Shown here: one piece after another, positions 57,765 through 64,000 of the stretch
Layout of the letters: every line of letters begins with the position of its first letter
How positions within the stretch are numbered: the stretch's first letter is position 1
The notes under the pieces: model-generated
Seen by the model: the letters and a program-made list of their open reading frames with translations, nothing else
What the model was told of the DNA's origin: nothing
Databases searched by the model: none
Made by a program: the position numbers and the translations under genes
DNA from: Nocardioides scoriae
GTDB taxonomy: Bacteria > Actinomycetota > Actinomycetes > Propionibacteriales > Nocardioidaceae
Length of the DNA: 64,000 bases
Reading direction: 5' to 3'
NCBI RefSeq assembly: GCF_900104965.1
Contig: NZ_LT629757.1
Location: 2,418,001 to 2,482,000 of the forward strand

Positions 57765-58728
57765 CAGGCGGTCGCAGCTGGTGGACCGGCGCTCCCCGCA
57801 GCACCTCGAGGACGTACGCCGCGGTCGCCTCGGGCCGGTGGAGGTCGGCCCAGGTGAGCCGTAGGCACCTCCAGCCGGTGAGCCGTGCGATGCGCTCCTC
57901 GCGCCGCTTCTCGCGCAGCACGGCGTCGACCACGCTCTCGCCGGGACGGCGGTGGCGCAGGTACTTCTCCTTGCCGTCGAACTCGACCCACACCCGTGCC
58001 TCGGGCCAGGCGAAGTCCAGGCGGGCGATCTCGCGGCCGTGCTCGTCGTGGACCGGCCACTGCAGCTGCGGTCGCGGCACCCCGCCTCGGAAGAAGCACA
58101 GGGCGCTGCGTGACTCGCCGACCGACTCCCGCCGGCCGTCGCTGAGCCGGACCGCGAGGTCGGAGACGAGCGTGCCCGGCCACGCGTTCATCCGACGCCG
58201 GCACGCGTCGAGCTCCGTGCGCGTCGTCAGCCGGCGCCGGAGGAAGTCGTCGAGCACGGGGAGCGATCGATCGAGCCCCAGCAGCATCACCAGGTCCATG
58301 GCCGTGCGGGTGGCGCTGGTGAGGGCGACCCCGTCGCTCTCGACGACATCGTCGGCGGCGAGCTCTCCCCGGTGCTGGACCACCCCCGCTGCCGTGCGTC
58401 CGCCGCGCCGGTCGACGCGGGTGACGTGCACCGCTGCGAGGGGCAGCTCCCAGAGCGGACCGTCGTGGAGCACGACGGCGCTCATGTGGGACACCACGAC
58501 CTCGGTGCCGGCCTTGAGCACCACCCCGCGAGCCACCACCGCGTGGCGCTCGCGGGACGTGAGCTCCCTCCACGCTGCCGCCCACGCGTAGGTGCCGGCC
58601 CGGATCCGCACCAGCTCGCCGGAGCGGACGCCCGCGCGCAGGTCACGGTCGTCGCAACCGGCGGCGAGCGCCGCCGACCTCATCAGCAAGCCGTCCGCGT
58701 CCGTCGCTCGTGCCAGTCCTGGGTGCAT
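57760..58728 (-). CDS. AbiEi-like N-terminal domain plus DUF559 (PD-(D/E)XK-like) nuclease domain
   Basis: A 322-residue protein. Residues about 10-150 resemble the type IV AbiEi antitoxin winged helix and its follow-up domain (AALAAGCDDRDLRAGVRSGELVRIRAGTY; SHMSAVVLHDGPLWELPL; VALTSATRTAMDLVML). Residues about 210-315 are a DUF559/Vsr-like domain with GESRSALCFF, ARLDFAWPEARVWVEFDGKEKY (the D and E-x-D candidates) and LTGWRCLRLTWADL. Such pairs are common single genes in actinobacteria with no partner toxin. CAGGGT 6 nt before the ATG may be a leaderless promoter. The gene is wholly enclosed by inverted repeats. Confidence 0.82.
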   Translation of the reverse strand: MHPGLARATDADGLLMRSAALAAGCDDRDLRAGVRSGELVRIRAGTYAWAAAWRELTSRERHAVVARGVVLKAGTEVVVSHMSAVVLHDGPLWELPLAAVHVTRVDRRGGRTAAGVVQHRGELAADDVVESDGVALTSATRTAMDLVMLLGLDRSLPVLDDFLRRRLTTRTELDACRRRMNAWPGTLVSDLAVRLSDGRRESVGESRSALCFFRGGVPRPQLQWPVHDEHGREIARLDFAWPEARVWVEFDGKEKYLRHRRPGESVVDAVLREKRREERIARLTGWRCLRLTWADLHRPEATAAYVLEVLRGAPVHQLRPPA

Positions 58729-58817
58729 GTGCCGACCCTGCGCGATCCGTCGCGAGGCCGCACCCCGCGTCGGCGTACCTGTGGACGACGCCGGACGCGT
58801 TCGTCACACCGGCACCA

Positions 58818-58897
58818 CTGGACGTCCTTCTCGACCACCTGACGGCTGTTGCAACAGACGTCCAGTCACCAATTACCCGGACGTCCGGGTAATCAGC
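58818..58897 (-). repeat. Right terminal inverted repeat (about 80 bp)
   Basis: Reverse complement starts GCTGATTACCCGGACGTCC. It contains the perfect 22-bp palindrome at 58872-58893 and CTGTTGCAACAG at 58846-58857. The outermost bases include the TGA stop codon of tilS. Confidence 0.8.
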
Positions 58898-59870
58898 GCG
58901 GCGCCGCCTCGAACCGGACCACCCCACCCGCACGCACGCCGCGGAGGTGGCCGGGGAGGTCGACCCACTGCTGGCCGTGCCAGCGGGTGACGAGGGCGTC
59001 GAGCTCCTCGAGGTGGACGGTGGCGAGCTCGGCGGGCAGGGCGCCGGCCTCGAGGGCGGCGGAGCGCAGGACGCGCAGCCGGACGGCGGCGTGGAGGTCG
59101 GCGAGGACGGCCGCGGAGAGGCCGTCCTCGAGGCGGGCGGAGGCGAGGGCGGAGGCGCTGACCTCGTCGAGGTACGCCGTGTCGACGCGCAGCTGGTCGG
59201 CCGTGCGAGCCAGGGTGGCCGCGACGCCGGGGCCGAGCTCGTCCTCGAGCAGCGGGAGCACCCGGGTGCGGACGCGGACGCGGGTGAACCGTTCGTCGCT
59301 GTTGTGGGGGTCGGTCCAGGGCTCGAGGCCCTCGACGAGGCAGGCGGTCTCGGTCTGCAGCCGGGTGACGTCGAGCAGGGGGCGGCGGAAGCCGTCGAAG
59401 GAGCGGCGCATGCCGGCCAGCGACCGGGCGCCGGCACCGCGGGCCAGCCCGAGCAGGACGGTCTCGGCCTGGTCGTCGAGGGTGTGCCCGAGCAGCACGA
59501 CGGCGGCGCCGAAGTGGCGGGCCATCTCGCCCAGCACGGAGTAGCGCGCCTCCCGGGCGGCCGCCTCGGGCCCCATCCCCTCGCCCTCGACCGCCACCCG
59601 CGCCGAGACCGTCTCGTCGGCCCCGAGCGCGGCCATCTGCTCCACCACGCGGGTCGCGTGGGCGGCGGAGCCCTCCTGGAGGCCGTGGTCGACGGTGGCG
59701 CCGACGACCCGCAGGGCGCCCCGGCGCGACTCCGCGACCGCCGCGCTCACCAGGGCCAGGGAGTCGGCGCCGCCGGAGCAGGCGACGAGCACAACCGAGT
59801 TGGGGGCGAGGTCGGACAGTGCACGCCGTACGCCGAGGCGCACGGCCGCGACCGCGGGGTGCAGGGCCAC
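58893..59870 (-). CDS. tilS: tRNA(Ile)-lysidine synthase
   Basis: A 325-residue N-type ATP pyrophosphatase with the PP-loop VLVACSGGADSLALVSA (about 28-44), GATVDHGLQEGSA, VVLLGHTLDDQAETVLLGL and RRPLLDVTR. It converts C34 of tRNA-Ile2 to lysidine and is essential. Length is normal for actinobacterial TilS, which lack the extra C-terminal domains. GTG 59870 follows the DUF2342 stop by 13 nt. Its stop codon falls inside the right inverted repeat of the neighbouring cassette, so the original C-terminus may have differed slightly. Confidence 0.94.
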   Translation of the reverse strand: MALHPAVAAVRLGVRRALSDLAPNSVVLVACSGGADSLALVSAAVAESRRGALRVVGATVDHGLQEGSAAHATRVVEQMAALGADETVSARVAVEGEGMGPEAAAREARYSVLGEMARHFGAAVVLLGHTLDDQAETVLLGLARGAGARSLAGMRRSFDGFRRPLLDVTRLQTETACLVEGLEPWTDPHNSDERFTRVRVRTRVLPLLEDELGPGVAATLARTADQLRVDTAYLDEVSASALASARLEDGLSAAVLADLHAAVRLRVLRSAALEAGALPAELATVHLEELDALVTRWHGQQWVDLPGHLRGVRAGGVVRFEAAPR

Positions 59871-59883
59871 AGCAGCCGGCCGC

Positions 59884-60948
59884 TCAGCCGTGGACGCGGG
59901 CGACCCACAGGGCGGGGTCGAGGATCTCGGCCTTGTCGGGCAGGTGGGCCGGCTCGGCCCACACGGCGTTGAAGCCGTCCATGCCCACCTTGTCGACCAC
60001 GGCGCGCACGAAGACGGCGCCGTCGCGGTACTGCGCCATCTTCTGGTCGAGGCCGAGCAGCCGCCGCAGCAGCTTGTCGAGCGCCCCGACGCCCTGGCGG
60101 CGCTGGGTGAAGGCGCGGCGGATCGAGGCGACCGAGGGGATGACCTCCGGCCCGACGCCGTCCATGACGACGTCGGCGTGGCCCTCGAGCAGGCTCATCA
60201 CCCCGGTCACGCGGTCGATGACCTGCTTCTGCTCGGGGCTGGCGAACAGCTCCATCAGGCTGCCGTCGGACCGGCCCGTCACCAGGTCGCCGACCTTGCG
60301 GGCCAGGTCGCCCAGGATCTCCGAGGGGTCGGTCGAGACCGTGGAGAGCAGCTGGTCCATCTCCGAGCGCAGGTGGTCGGTCATCCACGGCACGGCCGTG
60401 AACTGCACCCGGTGGGTCTCCTCGTGCAGGCACACCCACAGCCGGAAGTCGCTGGGGTCGGCGCCGAGCTCGCGCTCGACGTGGACGATGTTGGGCGCCA
60501 CGAGCAGCAGCCGGCCGTGCTCGCCGGGCGCGTCGTGGAACGGGTCGAACTGGCCCAGCACCTTGGAGCCGAGGAAGCCCAGCATGGCGCCGAGCTCCAC
60601 CCCGGTGACGCGCGAGCCGATGGCCTCGGTGACGGGGCCGGGGGCGCCCTTCTTCTCGGTCAGCTTGTCCAGCAGCGGCGCGATGATGCTCGCGAAGCCG
60701 TCGGCGTTGGCCTGGATCCAGCCCGGGCGGTCGACCACGAGCACCGGGGCGCTGTGCTCGGTGGCCTCCAGGCCGGTGAAGTCGCGCACCAGCCCGGTCG
60801 ACCGGTCGGCACCGGCCCGCAGCTCGGCCACGGCGTCGGCTGCCTCGCGGCGGCTGACCTTGGGGCCCTCACCGACCAGCTTGGACCCCACGCGCACGGC
60901 GAGGTCCCAGTCCACCATGCCGGCCCGCCGGGCCCGTCCCTCGCTCAT
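59884..60948 (-). CDS. DUF2342 zinc-dependent metallohydrolase-like protein (Rv3626c-like)
   Basis: A 354-residue protein of the family annotated as zinc-dependent metalloprotease or coenzyme F420 biosynthesis-associated. It has an HExxH-like motif FRLWVCLHEETHRVQF (about 170-185) and a downstream LLEGHADVVMDGVG with Glu and His (about 250), the classic minigluzincin-like spacing. GAMLGFLGSKVLGQFDPF is the family helix before it. No F420 genes are nearby. The ATG overlaps the dacB stop by 4 nt; tilS follows, as in Mtb Rv3625c-Rv3627c. Confidence 0.86.
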   Translation of the reverse strand: MSEGRARRAGMVDWDLAVRVGSKLVGEGPKVSRREAADAVAELRAGADRSTGLVRDFTGLEATEHSAPVLVVDRPGWIQANADGFASIIAPLLDKLTEKKGAPGPVTEAIGSRVTGVELGAMLGFLGSKVLGQFDPFHDAPGEHGRLLLVAPNIVHVERELGADPSDFRLWVCLHEETHRVQFTAVPWMTDHLRSEMDQLLSTVSTDPSEILGDLARKVGDLVTGRSDGSLMELFASPEQKQVIDRVTGVMSLLEGHADVVMDGVGPEVIPSVASIRRAFTQRRQGVGALDKLLRRLLGLDQKMAQYRDGAVFVRAVVDKVGMDGFNAVWAEPAHLPDKAEILDPALWVARVHG

Positions 60949-62390
60949 GACGGCGACCCTACGCCGCACCGGCACGCACCCAGGGCGGCCGCGATCCGGT
61001 CGACCCGGACCCGCGCGTCGAGGTCGACGGCCGCGTCCACGCGGTCGGCGACGACCACGAACGCCATCCGCGCCCCGCTCGGGTCGTCGGCCACGCCCGC
61101 GAGCCCGTGCACGCCCATGAGGGTGCCGGTCTTGGCCCGCACCCGGCCCAGGGCCTGGGCGGGCCCGGCGTCGAAGCGGTACTGCAGCGACCCCGTGAAG
61201 CCGGCCACCGGCAGCCCGGTGAGCACCTGCCGCAGCTCGGGACGCCGCGCCGACTCGCTCAGGCGCAGCACCCCGGCCAGGGTGTCGGCGCTGAGCCGGT
61301 TGCTGCGCGAGAGCCCGCTGCCGTCGAGCAGCCGGTCGCCGTCGACGGGCACCCCGAGCTCGCGCACGGTGTCGAGCACGGCGGCCGCACCGCCGGCGAA
61401 GGAGCCCTGCCCACCCGTGGCCACGCCGACGTGGCGGGCCAGCACCTCGGCGGCCTGGTTGTCGCTGACCGCGAGCGTGCGCTCCACGATCTCGCCGACG
61501 GTGGCGCTGCGCACGGCCGCGACCTCGCGCGCCCCGGCGGGCGCCGCGGCGTCCGAGGGGCTGCCCACGACCGTGACGCCCGCCTGGCGCAGCGCCCGCG
61601 CGAAGAAGGTGCCCGCACCGGCGGCCGGATCGGCCACGAAGCCGTAGCCGGAGTCGGCCCGGGCCTCGTCGACCCACAGCGCGCTGATGGGCGAGGTCAC
61701 GTCGTCGAGGTACGCCGCGGGCCAGGTCGGGTTGACCTCGGGGCCGCTGAACAGGTGGTCGTCGAAGGACAGCCGGACGCGGCTCACGCCGTCGGCCTCG
61801 AGGGCGGCGGCCGTCCTGCGGGCGAGGGTCGTCAGGTCGGCCCGCTGCGGGTAGAGGCCCTGCCCGGAGGCGGGCGTGCGCACCAGGAAGGGGTCGCCCC
61901 CGCCCACCAGCGTCAGCCGGCGCGACTGCGGCGACCAGCGGACCGTGGTGGCGAAGCGCGTGGTGGGCCCGAGCGTCTCGAGCGCGGCGACCGAGGTCAG
62001 CAGCTTGGTGGTCGACGCCGGGATGATGCTGGAGGCGCCGGCGCGGAAGACCTCGCGGCCGGTCGCGAGGTCCTGCACCAGCACGGCGTAGTGCGGGCCG
62101 AGCACCTTGCCCCTGAGCAGCGGATTGACCGCGAGCGCCACCTGGGCGGGGTCGACGTCGACGTGGGCCCCGGCCTTCGCCACGGCGGGAGCGGGCCTCG
62201 ACACCGGCAGCCGAAGCCCCTCGGGGGGCAGCACGAGGGCGGGCTCGGCGGCCGGGTCGACCGGTCCCCAGCCGAACCAGCGCTCGCCCAGGTCGAAGCG
62301 GTAGCTCGCCACGGCGGCCGCCAGCAGGGCCAGGACCAGGAGCTCCGCGGCGAACCTGACGGGCAGGCTGTGACCTTGGTCACGGGCCAT
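60945..62390 (-). CDS. dacB: D-alanyl-D-alanine carboxypeptidase/endopeptidase, PBP4 type
   Basis: A 481-residue class C penicillin-binding protein with an N-terminal membrane anchor (VRFAAELLVLALLAAAVASYRF reduced to one helix). It shows SxxK in IPASTTKLLTS (about 122-132), SxN in AVSDNQAAEVL and KTG in VRAKTGTLMGVHG. It trims or cleaves peptidoglycan peptides outside the membrane. A TAGTCT -10 and a GAGAGGGG ribosome binding site lie upstream. It is divergent from ppa, as Rv3627c is from Rv3628. Confidence 0.93.
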   Translation of the reverse strand: MARDQGHSLPVRFAAELLVLALLAAAVASYRFDLGERWFGWGPVDPAAEPALVLPPEGLRLPVSRPAPAVAKAGAHVDVDPAQVALAVNPLLRGKVLGPHYAVLVQDLATGREVFRAGASSIIPASTTKLLTSVAALETLGPTTRFATTVRWSPQSRRLTLVGGGDPFLVRTPASGQGLYPQRADLTTLARRTAAALEADGVSRVRLSFDDHLFSGPEVNPTWPAAYLDDVTSPISALWVDEARADSGYGFVADPAAGAGTFFARALRQAGVTVVGSPSDAAAPAGAREVAAVRSATVGEIVERTLAVSDNQAAEVLARHVGVATGGQGSFAGGAAAVLDTVRELGVPVDGDRLLDGSGLSRSNRLSADTLAGVLRLSESARRPELRQVLTGLPVAGFTGSLQYRFDAGPAQALGRVRAKTGTLMGVHGLAGVADDPSGARMAFVVVADRVDAAVDLDARVRVDRIAAALGACRCGVGSPS

Positions 62391-62491
62391 GCGTGCGGCC
62401 CCTCTCGATGTGCAGACCGGCGGGATGTGCGCGAGACTAACCCGGTCGTGCCCCCAGGAGGCTGCGACGACGCCTGCTGGAAGGAAGTGCC

Positions 62492-63040
62492 GTGGAGTTC
62501 GACGTGCTCGTGGAGATCCCCAAGGGTCAGCGCAACAAGTACGAGGTCGACCACGAGAGTGGCCGCATCCGACTCGACCGGACGCTCTTCACCTCCACGC
62601 AGTACCCCGCGGACTACGGCTACATCGAGGAGACCCTCGGCCTCGACGGCGACCCCCTCGACGCCCTGGTCATCCTGCAGGAGCCGACCTTCCCCGGCTG
62701 CCTGATCAAGTGCCGCGCGATCGGCATGTTCCGCATGACCGACGAGGCCGGCGGCGACGACAAGGTCCTGTGCGTCCCGGCGACCGACCCGCGCCTGGAG
62801 CACCTGCGCGACATCAACCACGTCTCGAAGTTCGACCGCCTCGAGATCCAGCACTTCTTCGAGGTCTACAAGGACCTCGAGCCCGGCAAGTCCGTCGAGG
62901 GTGCCGAGTGGGTCGGCCGCACCGAGGCCGAGGCCGAGGTCCGCCGCTCGTTCAAGCGCTTCGAGGACGAGCCGCACGGTCACGGCTCCGCGGTCAAGGG
63001 CGACGCCGCCCCCGAGGCCGGCCGCACCACCGACAACTGA
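62492..63040 (+). CDS. ppa: Inorganic pyrophosphatase (family I)
   Basis: A 182-residue soluble pyrophosphatase with [41 protein letters not shown] (the DxDxxD-type metal site) and [17 protein letters not shown]. It pulls biosynthetic reactions by hydrolysing PPi. It is slightly longer than usual, with a Glu/His/Ala-rich C-terminal tail of about 20 residues. GTG 62492 has GGAAGGAAG about 5 nt upstream. Confidence 0.96.
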   Translation: MEFDVLVEIPKGQRNKYEVDHESGRIRLDRTLFTSTQYPADYGYIEETLGLDGDPLDALVILQEPTFPGCLIKCRAIGMFRMTDEAGGDDKVLCVPATDPRLEHLRDINHVSKFDRLEIQHFFEVYKDLEPGKSVEGAEWVGRTEAEAEVRRSFKRFEDEPHGHGSAVKGDAAPEAGRTTDN

Positions 63041-63058
63041 GCCGGGCGGGCGCCCCGG

Positions 63059-63739
63059 TCAGCCCCGTCGTACGCCGCGGAAGTAGACGACCGCGCCCGA
63101 GGGCGAGAGCGTGACCTCGTCGAGGCCGGCCTCGTCCAGCCATGCCCGCACCTGCCGCGAGTCGGCGCCGGGACCCAGCAGCCCGGCCATCCGACCGCCG
63201 CGGCGCACGGCTTCGTAGCGCCACCCGGTGTCCTGCAGCAGCGCGCTCCCGGTCAGCACGCCGCCGGGCCGCAGCACCCGGCCCATCTCGTGGACCGCGG
63301 CGCGCGGGTCGGGGAAGCAGTGCAGGCCGGTGAAGCTGGCGACCAGGTCGAAGGTCGCCCCAGCGAAGGGCAGCGCGGCGACGTCGGCCGCCACCGGCTC
63401 CACGACCGCGGTCACACCGTGGCGCCGGGCCGCCGCGAGGGTGCGGGCGAGCATGGTCGGCGCGATGTCGGCGGCGACGTAGCGCACCCGCTGGCCGGGG
63501 CGCAGCCCGCGCAGCGCCACGCCGCCCCCGCTCGGCACGTCGAGCACCACCGCGTCGTCGGGCAGGCGGCCGATCTCGGAGGCCGCGGCGTACAGCCGGC
63601 GCAGGTCGCTGCCGATCCCCCACCGCCACAACCACCCGCCCGGACCGGGGTGCTCGACGCTCCAGTCGTAGACCGTGGCCCACAGGGGGTCCTGCTCCCA
63701 GCCGCCCAGACCGGGAAGGCGCAGGCCCGGGAGCTGCAC
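63059..63739 (-). CDS. SAM-dependent methyltransferase, class I
   Basis: A 226-residue methyltransferase with VVLDVPSGGGVALRGL (SAM loop, the usual second Gly pattern altered to PSGGG), YVAADIAPTMLARTL, AADVAALPFAGATFDLVASFTGLHCF and GRVLRPGGVLTGSALL. GTG 63739 lies 5 nt after the stop of the next upstream gene, so the two are co-transcribed. The N-terminal stretch QLPGLRLPGLGGW is unusual. The acceptor is unknown. Confidence 0.82.
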   Translation of the reverse strand: MQLPGLRLPGLGGWEQDPLWATVYDWSVEHPGPGGWLWRWGIGSDLRRLYAAASEIGRLPDDAVVLDVPSGGGVALRGLRPGQRVRYVAADIAPTMLARTLAAARRHGVTAVVEPVAADVAALPFAGATFDLVASFTGLHCFPDPRAAVHEMGRVLRPGGVLTGSALLQDTGWRYEAVRRGGRMAGLLGPGADSRQVRAWLDEAGLDEVTLSPSGAVVYFRGVRRG

Positions 63740-63744
63740 GGGGC

Positions 63745-64000
63745 TCAGTAGCCCTGCTCGAGCATCTCCGCGCGCAGCATCTCCGGCGGGATCGCGAAGC
63801 CGTCGACGAGGTCGTCGGCGACCGGCCGCAGCCGGCGGCACAGCGCGTTGACCTCGCGGGTCACCGCCTTGCTGCGGGCGCTGGAGAGCCGGCCGTGCTC
63901 CATCCACCAGGCGCGGTCGGCCTCGATGGTCGACAGGGCGTAGAGGTCGCGCACCGCCGCCAGCACGTCGTGGTTGGGGTCCTCGCTCGCAGCCGCCACC
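63745..64000 (-). CDS. C-terminus of an acyl-CoA oxidase/dehydrogenase-family protein (5' end outside window)
   Basis: The visible 84 C-terminal residues (RDLYALSTIEADRAWWMEHG, RLSSARSKAVTREVNALCRR, FAIPPEMLRAEM) match the end of the long actinobacterial acyl-CoA oxidase-like dehydrogenases (ACOX). These use FAD in fatty-acid beta-oxidation. The GTG at 63999 is probably internal and not the start. Identification rests on a short segment. It precedes the methyltransferase by 5 nt. Confidence 0.6.
   Translation of the reverse strand, partial: VAAASEDPNHDVLAAVRDLYALSTIEADRAWWMEHGRLSSARSKAVTREVNALCRRLRPVADDLVDGFAIPPEMLRAEMLEQGY

Larger units (their letters stand above)
57685..58897. mobile_element. 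Putative TIR-flanked cassette carrying an AbiEi/DUF559 gene
   Basis: A 1,213-bp segment bounded by terminal inverted repeats of about 80 bp (57685-57764 and 58818-58897), identical at about 67 of 80 positions in my hand alignment. Each repeat contains two near-perfect palindromes, ACCCGGACGTCCGGGT and one centred on GTTGCAAC. The single gene inside fills the space, its stop codon lying in the left repeat. GCGG flanks both ends and may be a short target duplication. No transposase is encoded, so it could be non-autonomous, or the DUF559 nuclease could act in its own movement. Confidence 0.65.

Overview
The window is about 70% GC, with actinobacterial gene content and dense, overlapping genes. 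A Lsr2 nucleoid protein, ClpC with an apparent ClgR box, DisA, the 33-residue ribosomal protein bS22 and many leaderless genes point to an actinomycete. The family is most likely Nocardioidaceae (Nocardioides-like), although the genus is an inference from gene style and not proved here.

Layout. (1) 1-11 kb matches, from memory, the Mycobacterium tuberculosis order Rv0495c-Rv0501: Cys-rich Rv0495c-like protein, Ppx/GppA, sugar-phosphate isomerase family, proC, small excisionase-type HTH, bS22, GalE2-like epimerase. A histone-deacetylase-like AcuC, proline dehydrogenase, aldo/keto reductase, fused dihydroxyacetone kinase and an ABC exporter sit among them. (2) 11-13.6 kb holds a VOC protein, a methyltransferase and a LacI regulator. 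(3) 13.6-31 kb follows the Mtb Rv3585-Rv3603c order: radA, disA, a secreted protein, mutY, clpC, lsr2, lysS, coaX, panD, panC, DUF2520. A histidine kinase/regulator operon, DUF2071, a flavin reductase and DUF808 are added. (4) 31-50.4 kb is an accessory island that splits the DUF2520-Rv3604c junction. Its first part is a teichoic-acid-like glycan locus: GT2-TagF, TagE-like GT4, pyruvyl-transferase/GT8 fusion, acyltransferase, secreted EEP phosphodiesterase and a degenerate TagF-like protein. Its second part is an OpuC-type quaternary-amine ABC transporter next to an ammonia-lyase-family protein that lacks the MIO triad. (5) 50.4-63 kb resumes the Mtb order Rv3604c-Rv3628: two membrane proteins, folK, folB, folP, folE, ftsH, hpt, tilS, a DUF2342 metalloprotein, dacB, ppa. 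A luciferase-like oxidoreductase and an AbiEi/DUF559 gene interrupt it. (6) The right edge has a methyltransferase and the C-terminus of an acyl-CoA oxidase/dehydrogenase.

How the genes work together. PRODH, ProC and AcuC look co-transcribed and touch proline turnover and protein deacetylation. coaX-panD-panC supply pantothenate and CoA. folE-folP-folB-folK is a complete overlapping run for the early folate pathway. The island glycosyltransferases probably build or decorate a phosphodiester-linked wall polymer. The OpuC operon imports a trimethylammonium-type solute that the divergent MIO-less lyase might degrade.

Most notable signals: an AbiEi/DUF559 gene enclosed by about 80-bp terminal inverted repeats (a likely mobile cassette of 1,213 bp); a circularly permuted OpuC-type substrate-binding protein, with a normally ordered homologue 5 kb away for comparison; the MIO-less lyase beside that transporter (ergothionase-like hypothesis); and a recurrent leaderless promoter signature, TANNNT followed 6-7 nt later by the start codon.
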